A stretch of 64,000 bases of DNA from Hydractinia symbiolongicarpus (taxonomy: Eukaryota; Cnidaria; Hydrozoa; Anthoathecata; Hydractiniidae). The translations under genes and the position numbers were made by a program. Positions 52,534-63,880 of this stretch are shown here, piece after piece (position 1 is the first letter of the stretch; each line of letters begins with the position of its first letter). The stretch covers positions 17,312,501-17,376,500 of the forward strand of contig NC_079882.1 in assembly GCF_029227915.1 (NCBI RefSeq). The letters run 5' to 3'. A model generated the notes under the pieces. The model made no database searches. It saw only the letters and a list, made by a program, of their open reading frames with translations, and had not been told where the DNA came from.

Positions 52534-54044
52534 CCTTTATTAGACTGCAAAAGGCCATATTACAGCCTTTATAGGACTGTGCACGTAGTTAAGAGTGTTG
52601 TAAAGCAACGGCGCCAATGAAAACGACTTGGGACGTTGTAGCGCATTGAGACTGTAAGGACTGGGCCAATGGTAACCTGCGCAGACAGGTGAAACCACGT
52701 GATTTACGTGTGAGGCCTTTATTAGACTGCAAAAGGCCATATTACAGCCTTTATAGGACTGTGCACGTAGTTAAGAGTGTTCTAAGGCAACTTCGCCAAA
52801 AAAAACGACTTGGAACGTTGTAGTGCATTGAGACTGGAAGGAATAGTCCAATGGTAACCTGCGCAGGCAGATGGAACCACGTGATTTACGTGTGAGGCTT
52901 TTATTAGACTGCAAAAGGCCATATTACAGCCTTTATAGGACTGTGCACGTAGTTAAGAGTGTTGTAAAGCAATGGCGCTAATGAAAACGACTTGGGACGT
53001 TGTAGCACATGGAGACTGGAAGGACTAGACCAATGGTAACCTGCGCAGGCAGGTGAAACCACGTGATTTACGTATGAAGCCTTTACTAGACTGCAAAAGG
53101 CCAAATTACAGCCTTTATAGGACTGTGCACGTAGTTAAGAGTGTTGTAAGGCAACGGCGGTAATGAAAACGACTTGGGACGTTGTAGCGCATTGAGACTG
53201 GAAGGACTAGGCCAATGGAAACCTGCACAGGCAAATGGAACCACGTGATTTACGTGTGAGGCCTTTATTAGACTGCAAAAGGCCATAATACAGCCTTTAT
53301 AGGACTGTGGACGAAGTTAAGAGTGTTCTAAGGCAACTTCGCCAATGAAAACGACTTGGGACGTTGTAGTGCATTAAGACTGTAAGGACTAGGCCAATGG
53401 TAACCTGCGCAGACAGGTGAAACCACGTGATTTACGTGTGAGGCCTTTATTAGACTGCAAAAGGTCATATTACAGCCTTTATAGGACTGTGCACGTAGTT
53501 AAGAGTGTTCTAAGGCAATGGCGCTATGGAAAACGACTTGGGACGTTGTAGCGCATTGAGACTGGAACGACTAGTCCAATGGTAACCTGCACAGGGAGAT
53601 GGAACCACGTGATTTACGTGTGAGGCCTTTATTAGACTGCAAAAGACCAAATTACAGCCTTTATAGGACTGTGCACGTAGTTAAGAGTGTTGTAAGGCAA
53701 CGGCGGTAATGAAAACGACTTGGGACGTTGTAGCGCATTGAGACTGGAAGGACTAGGTCAATGGTGACCTGCGCAGACCGGTGAAACCACGTGATTAACG
53801 TGTGAGGCCTTTATTAGACTGCAAAGGGCCATATTGCAGCCTTTATGGGACAGTGCACGTAGTTAAGAGTGTCTTAAGGCAACGGCGCTAATGAAAACGA
53901 CTTGGGACGTTGTAGCGCATTGAGACTGTAAGGACTAGGCCAATGGTAACCTACGCCGACAGGTGAAACCACGTGATTTACGTGTGAGGCCTTTATTAGA
54001 CTGCAAAAGGCCATATTACAGCCTTTATAGGACTGTGCACGTAG

Positions 54045-55490
54045 TTAAGAGTGTTGTAAAGCAACGGCGCCAATGAAAACGACTTGGGACGTTGTAGCGC
54101 ATTGAAACTGTAAGGACTAGGCCAATGGTAACCTGCGCAGACAGGTTAAACCACGTGATTTACGTGTGAGGCCTTTATTAGACTGCAAAAGGCCATATTA
54201 CAGCCTTTATAGGACTGTGCACGTAGTTAAGAGTATTGTAAAGCAATTACGCTAATGAAAACGACTTGGGACGTTGTAGCACATGGAGACTGGAAGGACT
54301 AGACCAATGGTAACCTGCGCAGGCAGGTGAAACCACGTGATTTGCGTATGAAGCCTTTACTAGACTGCAAAAGGCCAAATTACAGCCTTTATAGGACTGT
54401 GCACGTAGTTAAGAGTGTTGTAAGGCAACGGCTCTAATGAAAACGACTTGGGACGTTGTAGCGCATTCAAATTGGAAGGACTAGGCCAATGGTAACCTGC
54501 GCAGACCGGTGAAACCACGTGATTTACGTGTGAGGCCTTTATTAGACTGCAAAAGGCCATATTACAGCCTTTATAGGACTGTGCAGGTAGTTAAGAGTGT
54601 TCTAAGGCCACGGCGCTAAGGAAAACGACTTGGAACGTTGTAGTGCATTGGGACTGGAAGGAATAGTCCAATGGTAACCTGCGCAGGCAGATGGAACCAC
54701 GTGATTTACGTGTGAGGACTTTATTAGACTGCAAAAGGCCATATTACAGCCTTTATAGGACTGTGCACGTAGTTAAGAGTGTTGTAAAGCAACGGCGCCA
54801 ATGAAAACGACTTGGGACGTTGTAGCGCATTGAAACTGTAAGGACTAGGCCAATGGTAACCTGCGCAGACAGGTTAAACCACGTGATTTACGTGTGAGGC
54901 CTTTATTAGACTGCAAAAGGCCATATTACAGCCTTTATAGGACTGTGCACGTAGTTAAGAGTATTGTAAAGCAATTACGCTAATGAAAACGACTTGGGAC
55001 GTTGTAGCACATGGAGACTGGAAGGACTAGACCAATGGTAACCTGCGCAGGCAGGTGAAACCACGTGATTTGCGTATGAAGCCTTTACTAGACTGCAAAA
55101 GGCCAAATTACAGCCTTTATAGGACTGTGCACGTAGTTAAGAGTGTTGTAAGGCAACGGCTCTAATGAAAACGACTTGGGACGTTGTAGCGCATTCAAAT
55201 TGGAAGGACTAGGCCAATGGTAACCTGCGCAGACCGGTGAAACCACGTGATTTACGTGTGAGGCCTTTATTAGACTGCAAAAGGCCATATTACAGCCTTT
55301 ATAGGACTGTGCAGGTAGTTAAGAGTGTTCTAAGGCCACGGCGCTAAGGAAAACGACTTGGAACGTTGTAGTGCATTGGGACTGGAAGGAATAGTCCAAT
55401 GGTAACCTGCGCAGGCAGATGGAACCACGTGATTTACGTGTGAGGACTTTATTAAACTGCAAAAGGCCATATTACAGCCTTTATAGGACA
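54045..55490 (+). repeat. 728-bp (4-monomer) tandem duplication
   Basis: A monomer with the rare CATTGAAACTG (near 54100 and 54828), a GTATTGTAAAGCAATTACGC monomer, a CATTCAAATTGG monomer and a D-opening monomer occur twice with a spacing of 728 bp. The copies part where the first has TTATTAGACTG (about 54720) and the second has TTATTAAACTG (about 55448). Confidence 0.85.
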
Positions 55491-56540
55491 GTGCACGTAG
55501 TTAAGAGTGTTGTAAAGCAACGGCGCCAATGAAAACGACTTGGGACGTTGTAGCGCATTGAGACTGTAAGGACTAGGCCAATGGTAACCTGCGCAGACAG
55601 GTGAAACCACGTGGTTTACGTGTGAGGCCTTTATTAGACTGCAAAAGGCCATATTACAGCCTTTATAGGACTGTGCACGTAGTTAAGAGTGTTCTAAGGC
55701 AACTTCGCCAATGAAAACGACTTGGGACGTTGTAGTGCATTGAGACTGGAAGGAATAGTCCAATGGTAACCTGCGCAGGCAGATGGAACCACGTGATTTA
55801 CGTGTGAGGCTTTTATTAGACTGCAAAAGGCCATATTACAGCCTTTATAGGACTGTGCACGTAGTTAAGAGTGTTGTAAAGCAATGGCGCTAATGAAAAC
55901 GACTTTATTAGACTGCAAAAGGCCATATTACAGCCTTTATAGGACTGTGCAGGTAGTTAAGAGTGTTCTAAGGCCACGGCGCTAAGGAAAACGACTTGGA
56001 ACGTTGTAGTGCATTGGGACTGGAAGGAATAGTCCAATGGTAACCTGCGCAGGCAGATGGAACCACGTGATTTACGTGTGAGGACTTTATTAAACTGCAA
56101 AAGGCCATATTACAGCCTTTATAGGACAGTGCACGTAGTTAAGAGTGTTGTAAAGCAACGGCGCCAATGAAAACGACTTGGGACGTTGTAGCGCATTGAG
56201 ACTGTAAGGACTAGGCCAATGGTAACCTGCGCAGACAGGTGAAACCACGTGGTTTACGTGTGAGGCCTTTATTAGACTGCAAAAGGCCATATTACAGCCT
56301 TTATAGGACTGTGCACGTAGTTAAGAGTGTTCTAAGGCAACTTCGCCAATGAAAACGACTTGGGACGTTGTAGTGCATTGAGACTGGAAGGAATAGTCCA
56401 ATGGTAACCTGCGCAGGCAGATGGAACCACGTGATTTACGTGTGAGGCTTTTATTAGACTGCAAAAGGCCATATTACAGCCTTTATAGGACTGTGCACGT
56501 AGTTAAGAGTGTTGTAAAGCAATGGCGCTAATGAAAACGA
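55265..56540 (+). repeat. 638-bp tandem duplication (3.5 monomers), two copies
   Basis: 55265-55902 and 55903-56540 are in tandem. Both contain the D-opening monomer, an ACTTTATTAAACTG full-length monomer with CACGTGGTTTACG, an R monomer and the left half of a P' monomer. The distance of 638 bp equals 3 x 182 + 92. The second copy continues past GAAAACGACTT into an intact monomer. Confidence 0.9.
55810..55901 (+). repeat. Truncated 92-bp monomer at an out-of-register junction
   Basis: A P'-type monomer (AATGGCGCTAATG) stops after GAAAACGACT and continues directly as TTATTAGACTGC, the start of another monomer. The shared string GACTT (in CGACTTGGG and GGACTTTATT) spans the join. This is the only half-monomer phase break in the window. 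Confidence 0.93.
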
Positions 56541-57003
56541 CTTGGGACGTTGTAGCACATGGAGACTGGAAGGACTAGACCAATGGTAACCTGCGCAGGC
56601 AGGTGAAACCACGTGATTTACGTATGAAGCCTTTACTAGACTGCAAAAGGCCAAATTACAGCCTTTATAGGACTGTGCACGTAGTTAAGAGTGTTGTAAG
56701 GCAACGGCGGTAATGAAAACGACTTGCGACGTTGTAGCGCATTGAGACTGGAAGGACTAGGTCAATGGTGACCTGCGCATACCGGTGAAACCACGTGATT
56801 AACGTGTGAGGCCTTTATTAGACTGCAAAGGGCCATATTACAGCCTTTATAGGACAGTGCACGTAGTTAAGAGTGTCTTAAGGCAACGGCGCTAATGAAA
56901 ACGACTTGGGACGTTGTAGCGCATTGAGACTGTAAGGACTAGGCCAATGGTAACCTACGCCGACAGGTGAAACCACGTGATTTACGTGTGAGGCCTTTAT
57001 TAG

Positions 57004-57903
57004 ACTGCAAAAGGCCATATTACAGCCTTTATAGGACTGTGCACGTAGTTAAGAGTGTTCTAAGGCAACTTCGCCAATGAAGACGACTTGGGACGTTGTA
57101 GCGCATTTAGAATGGAAGGAATAGTCCAATGGTAACCTGTGCAGACCGGTGAAACCACGTCATTAACGTGTGAGGCCTTTATTAGACTGCAAAAGGCCAA
57201 ATTACAGCCTTTATAGGACTGTGAACGTAGTTAAGAGTGTTGTAAGGCAACGGCGCTAATGAAAGCGACTTGGGACGTTGCAGCGCATTGAGACTGGAAG
57301 GACTAGGTCAATGGTGACCTGCGCAGACCTGTGAAACCACGTGATTAACGTGTGAGGCCTTTACTAGACTGCAAAGGGCCATATTACAGCCTTTATAGGA
57401 CTGTGCACGTAGTTAAGAGTGTCTTAAGGCAACGGCGCAAATGAAAGCGACTTGAGACGTTGTAGCACATTGAGACTGGAAGGATTAGGCCAATGGTAAC
57501 CTGCGCAGGCATGTGAAACCACGTGATTTACGTGTGAAGCCTTTATTAGACTGCAAAAGGCCATATTACAGCCTTTATAGGACTGTGCACGTATTTAAGA
57601 GTGTTGTAAGGCAACAGCGATAATGAAAACAACTTGAGACGTTGTAGCGCATTTAGACTGGAAGGAATAGTCCACTGGTAACCTGCGCAGACCGGTGAAA
57701 CCATTTGATTTACGTCTGAGGCCTTTATTAGACTGCAAAAGGCCATATTACAGTCTTTACAGGACTGTGCACGTAGTTAAGAGTGTTGTAAAGCAACAGC
57801 ACTAATGAAAACGACTTGGGAGGTTGTAGCGCATTGAGACTGGAACGACTAGTCCCATGGTAACCTGCACAGGCAGATGGAACCACGTGATTTACGTGTG
57901 AGG
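57004..57903 (+). repeat. Island of diverged monomers
   Basis: Monomers here carry scattered private changes (GAAGACGACTTGGG, GTGAACGTAG, GAAAGCGACTT, GCGCAAATG, GTTGCAGCGC, GTCTGAGGCC). They share AAGGATTAGGCC and GCATGTGAAACC with 14.3-15.1 kb in the diverged domain, not with their neighbours. It is flanked by homogenised C- and D-type sequence. Confidence 0.7.
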
Positions 57904-58813
57904 CCTCTATTAGACTGCAAAAGGCCAAATAACAGCCTTTATAGGACTGTGCAGGTAGTTAAGAGTGTTCTAAGGCCACGGCGCTAAGGAAAACCACTTG
58001 GAACGTTGTGGTGCATTGAGACTGGAAGGAATAGTCCAATGGTAACCTGCGCAGGCAGATGGAACCACGTGATTTACGTGTGAGGACTTTAATAGACTGC
58101 AAAAGGCCATATTTCAGCCTTTATAGGACTGTGCACGTAGTTAAGAGTGTTGTAAAGCAACGGCGCCAATGAAAACGACTTGGGACGTTGTAGCGCATTG
58201 AGACAGTAAGGACTAGGCCAATGGTAACCTGTGCAGACAGGTGAAACCACGTGATTTACGTGTGAGGCCTTTATTAGACTGCAAAAGGCCATATTACAGC
58301 CTTTATAAGACTGTGCAGGTAGTTAAGAGTGTTCTAAGGCCACGGCGTTAAGGAAAACCACTAGGAACGTTGTAGTGCATTGAGACTGGAAGGAATAGTC
58401 CAATGGTAACCTGCGCAGGCAGATGGAACCACGTGATTTACGTGTGAGGACTTTATTAGACTGCAAAAGGCCATATTACAGCCTTTATAGGACTGTGCAC
58501 GTAGTTAAGAGTGTTGTAAAGCAATGGCGCTAATGAAAAAGACTTGGGACGTTGTAGCACATGGAGACTGGAACGACTAGACCAATGGTAACCTGCGCAG
58601 GCAGGTGAAACCACGTGATTTACGTATGAAGCCTTTACTAGACTGCAAAAGGCCAAATTACAGCCTTTATAGGACTGTGCACGTAGTTAAGAGTGTTTTA
58701 AGGCAACGGCGCTAATGAAAACGACTTGGGACGTTGTAGCGCATTCAAATTGGAAGGACTAGGCCAATGGTAACCTGCGCAGACCGGTGAAACCACGTGA
58801 TTTACGTGTGAGG

Positions 58814-58998
58814 CCTTTATTAGACTGCAAAAGGCCATATTACAGCCTTTATAGGACTGTGCACGTAAGAGTTAAGAGTGTTGTAAAGCAATGGCGTTAA
58901 TGAAAACGACTTGGGACGTTGTAGCGCATTGAGACTGTAAGGACTAGACCAATTGTAACCTGTGCAGACAGATTAAACCACGTGGTTTACGTGTGAGG
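58814..58998 (+). repeat. 185-bp monomer (3-bp insertion)
   Basis: Carries CGTAAGAGTTAAG, CAGATTAAACC and CACGTGGTTTACG, the same combination as 45095. No 166-bp monomer precedes it in this D block. Confidence 0.9.
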
Positions 58999-61728
58999 CC
59001 TTTATTAGACTGCAAAAGGCCATATTACAGCCTTTATAGGACTGTGCACGTAGTTAAGAGTGTTGTAAAGCAACGGCGCCAATGAAAACGACTTGGGACG
59101 TTGTAGCGCATTGAGACTGTAAGGACTGGGCCAATGGTAACCTGCGCAGACAGGTGAAACCACGTGATTTACGTGTGAGGCCTTTATTAGACTGCAAAAG
59201 GCCATATTACAGCCTTTATAGGACTGTGCACGTAGTTAAGAGTGTTCTAAGGCAACTTCGCCAAAAAAAACGACTTGGAACGTTGTAGTGCATTGAGACT
59301 GGAAGGAATAGTCCAATGGTAACCTGCGCAGGCAGATGGAACCACGTGATTTACGTGTGAGGCTTTTATTAGACTGCAAAAGGCCATATTACAGCCTTTA
59401 TAGGACTGTGCACGTAGTTAAGAGTGTTGTAAAGCAATGGCGCTAATGAAAACGACTTGGGACGTTGTAGCACATGGAGACTGGAAGGACTAGACCAATG
59501 GTAACCTGCGCAGGCAGGTGAAACCACGTGATTTACGTATGAAGCCTTTACTAGACTGCAAAAGGCCAAATTACAGCCTTTATAGGACTGTGCACGTAGT
59601 TAAGAGTGTTGTAAGGCAACGGCGGTAATGAAAACGACTTGGGACGTTGTAGCGCATTGAGACTGGAAGGACTAGGCCAATGGAAACCTGCACAGGCAAA
59701 TGGAACCACGTGATTTACGTGTGAGGCCTTTATTAGACTGCAAAAGGCCATAATACAGCCTTTATAGGACTGTGGACGAAGTTAAGAGTGTTCTAAGGCA
59801 ACTTCGCCAATGAAAACGACTTGGGACGTTGTAGTGCATTGAGACTGTAAGGACTAGGCCAATGGTAACCTGCGCAGACAGGTGAAACCACGTGATTTAC
59901 GTGTGAGACCTTTATTAGACTGCAAAAGGTCATATTACAGCCTTTATAGGACTGTGCACGTAGTTAAGAGTGTTCTAAGGCAACTTCGCCAATGAAAACG
60001 ACTTGGGACGTTGTAGTGCATTGAGACTGGAAGGAATAGTCCAATGGTAACCTGCGCAGGCAGATGGAACCACGTGATTTACGTGTGAGGCTTTTATTAG
60101 ACTGCAAAAGGCCATATTACAGCCTTTATAGGACTGTGCACGTAGTTAAGAGTGTTGTAAAGCAATGGCGCTAATGAAAACGAGTTGGGACGTTGTAGCA
60201 CATGGAGACTGGAAGGACTAGACCAATGGTAACCTGCGCAGGCAGATGGAACCACGTGATTTACGTGTGAGGCTTTTATTAGACTGCAAAAGGCCATATT
60301 ACAGCCTTTATAGGACTGTGCACGTAGTTAAGAGTGTTGTAAAGCAATGGCGCTAATGAAAACGACTTGGGACGTTGTAGCGCATTGAGACTGGAAGGAC
60401 TACGCCATTGGTAACCTGCGCAGACCGGTGAAACCACGTGATTTACGTGTGAGGCCTTTATTAGACTGCAAAAGGCCATATTACAGCCTTTATAGGACTG
60501 TGCACGTATTTAAAAGTGTTGTAAGGCAACAGCGATAATGAAAACAACTTGAGACGTTGTAGCGCATTTAGACTGGAAGGACTAGGCCAATGGAAACCTG
60601 CACAGGCAAATGGAACCACGTGATTTACGTGTGAGGCCTTTATTAGACTACAAAAGGCCATAATACAGCCTTTATAGGACTGTGGACGAAGTTAAGAGTG
60701 TTCTAAGGCAACTTCGCCAATGAAAACGACTTGGGACGTTGTAGTGCATTGAGACTGTAAGGACTAGGCCAATGGTAACCTGCGCAGACAGGTGAAACCA
60801 CGTGATTTACGTGTGAGACCTTTATTAGACTGCAAAAGGTCATATTACAGCCTTTATAGGACTGTGCACGTAGTTAAGAGTGTTCTAAGGCAACTTCGCC
60901 AATGAAAACGACTTGGGACGTTGTAGTGCATTGAGACTGGAAGGAATAGTCCAATGGTAACCTGCGCAGGCAGATGGAACCACGTGATTTACGTGTGAGG
61001 CTTTTATTAGACTGCAAAAGGCCATATTACAGCCTTTATAGGACTGTGCACGTAGTTAAGAGTGTTGTAAAGCAATGGCGCTAATGAAAACGACTTGGGA
61101 CGTTGTAGCACATGGAGACTGGAAGGACTAGACCAATGGTAACCTGCGCAGGCAGGTGAAACTACGTGATTTACGTATGAAGCCTTTACTAGACTGCAAA
61201 AGGCCAAATTACAGCCTTTATAGGACTGTGCACGTAGTTAAGAGTGTTGTAAGGCAACGGCGGTAATGAAAACGACTTGGGACGTTGTAGCGCATTGAGA
61301 CTGGAAGGACTACGCCATTGGTAACCTGCGCAGACCGGTGAAACCACGTGATTTACGTGTGAGGCCTTTATTAGACTGCAAAAGGCCATATTACAGCCTT
61401 TATAGGACTGTGCACGTATTTAAAAGTGTTGTAAGGCCACGGCGCTAAGGAAAACGACTTGGAACGTTGTAGTGCATTGAGACTGGAAGGAATAGTCCAA
61501 TGGTAACCTGCGCAGACCGGTGAAACCATTTGATTTACGTGTGAGGCCTTTATTAGACTGCAAAAGGCCATATTACAGCCTTTACAGGACTGTGCAGGTA
61601 GTTAAGAGTGTTCTAAGGCCACGGCGCTAAGGAAAACGACTTGGAACGTTGTAGTGCATTGGGACTGGAAGGAATAGTCCAATGGTAACCTGCGCAGGCA
61701 GATGGAACCACGTGATTTACGTGTGAGG

Positions 61729-61894
61729 ACTTTATTAAACTGCAAAAGGCCATATTACAGCCTTTATAGGACAGTGCACGTAGTTAACGGCGCCAATGAA
61801 AACGACTTGGGACGTTGTAGCGCATTGAGACTGTAAGGACTAGGCCAATGGTAACCTGCGCAGACAGTTGAAACCACGTGATTTACGTGTGAGG
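61729..61894 (+). repeat. 166-bp monomer, copy 5
   Basis: GTTAACGGCGCC junction in the same context as 47464. The 185-bp monomer expected 1076 bp later is replaced by a normal-length monomer at 62805. Confidence 0.92.
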
Positions 61895-63714
61895 CCTTTA
61901 TTAGACTGCAAAAGGCCATATTACAGCCTTTATAGGACTGTGCACGTAGTTAAGAGTGTTGTAAGGCAACGGCGGTAATGAAAACGACTTGGGACGTTGT
62001 AGCGCATTTAGACTGGAAGGACTAGGTCAATGGTGACCTGCGCAGACCGGTGAAACCACGTGATTAACGTGTGAGGCCTTTATTAGACTGCAAAGGGCCA
62101 TATTACAGCCTTTATAGGACAGTGCACGTAGTTAAGAGTGTCTTAAGGCAACGGCGCTAATGAAAACGACTTGGGACGTTGTAGCGCATTGAGACTGTAA
62201 GGACTAGGCCAATGGTAAACTACGCCAACAGGTGAAACCACGTGATTTACGTGTGAGGCCTTTATTAGACTGCAAAAGGCCATATTACAGCCTTTATAGG
62301 ACTGTGCAGGTAGTTAAGAGTGTTCTAAGGCCACGGCGTTAAGGAAAACCACTAGGAACGTTGTAGTGCATTGAGACTGGAAGGAATAGTCCAATGGTAA
62401 CCTGCGCAGGCAGATGGAACCACGTGATTTACGTGTGAGGACTTTATTAGACTGCAAAAGGCCATATTACAGCCTTTATAGGACTGTGCACGTAGTTAAG
62501 AGTGTTGTAAAGCAATGGCGCTAATGAAAAAGACTTGGGACGTTGTAGCACATGGAGACTGGAACGACTAGACCAATGGTAACCTGCGCAGGCAGGTGAA
62601 ACCACGTGATTTACGTATGAAGCCTTTACTAGACTGCAAAAGGCCAAATTACAGCCTTTATAGGACTGTGCACGTAGTTAAGAGTGTTTTAAGGCAACGA
62701 CGCTAATGAAAACGACTTGGGACGTTGTAGCGCATTCAAATTGGAAGGACTAGGCCAATGGTAACCTGCGCAGACCGGTGAAACCACGTGATTTACGTGT
62801 GAGGCCTTTATTAGACTGCAAAAGGCCATATTACAGCCTTTATAGGACTGTGCACGTAGTTAAGAGTGTTGTAAGGCAACGGCGGTAATGAAAACGACTT
62901 GGGACGTTGTAGCGCATTGAGACTGGAAGGACTAGGTCAATGGTGACCTGCGCAGACCGGTGAAACCACGTGATTAACGTGTGAGGCCTTTATTAGACTG
63001 CAAAGGGCCATATTGCAGCCTTTATGGGACAGTGCACGTAGTTAAGAGTGTCTTAAGGCAACGGCGCTAATGAAAACGACTTGGGACGTTGTAGCGCATT
63101 GAGACTGTAAGGACTAGGCCAATGGTAACCTACGCCGACAGGTGAAACCACGTGATTTACGTGTGAGGCCTTTATTAGACTGCAAAAGGCCATATTACAG
63201 CCTTTATAGGACTGTGCACGTAGTTAAGAGTGTTGTAAAGCAACGGCGCCAATGAAAACGACTTGGGACGTTGTAGCGCATTGAGACTGTAAGGACTAGG
63301 CCAATGGTAACCTGCGCAGACAGGTTAAACCACGTGATTTACGTGTGAGGCCTTTATTAGACTGCAAAAGGCCATATTACAGCCTTTATAGGACTGTGCA
63401 CGTAGTTAAGAGTATTGTAAAGCAATTACGCTAATGAAAACGACTTGGGACGTTGTAGCACATGGAGACTGGAAGGACTAGACCAATGGTAACCTGCGCA
63501 GGCAGGTGAAACCACGTGATTTGCGTATGAAGCCTTTACTAGACTGCAAAAGGCCAAATTACAGCCTTTATAGGACTGTGCACGTAGTTAGGAGTGTTGT
63601 AAGGCAACGGCTCTAATGAAAACGACTTGGAACGTTGTAGTGCATTGGGACTGGAAGGAATAGTCCAATGGTAACCTGCGCAGGCAGATGGAACCACGTG
63701 ATTTACGTGTGAGG

Positions 63715-63880
63715 ACTTTATTAAACTGCAAAAGGCCATATTACAGCCTTTATAGGACAGTGCACGTAGTTAACGGCGCCAATGAAAACGACTTGGGACG
63801 TTGTAGCGCATTGAGACTGTAAGGACTAGGCCAATGGTAACCTGCGCAGACAGTTGAAACCACGTGATTTACGTGTGAGG
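63715..63880 (+). repeat. 166-bp monomer, copy 6
   Basis: Same junction and right half (CAGTTGAAACC) as copies 1, 3, 4 and 5. It lies 1986 bp after copy 5. The last partial monomer (63881-64000) follows in normal phase. Confidence 0.92.
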
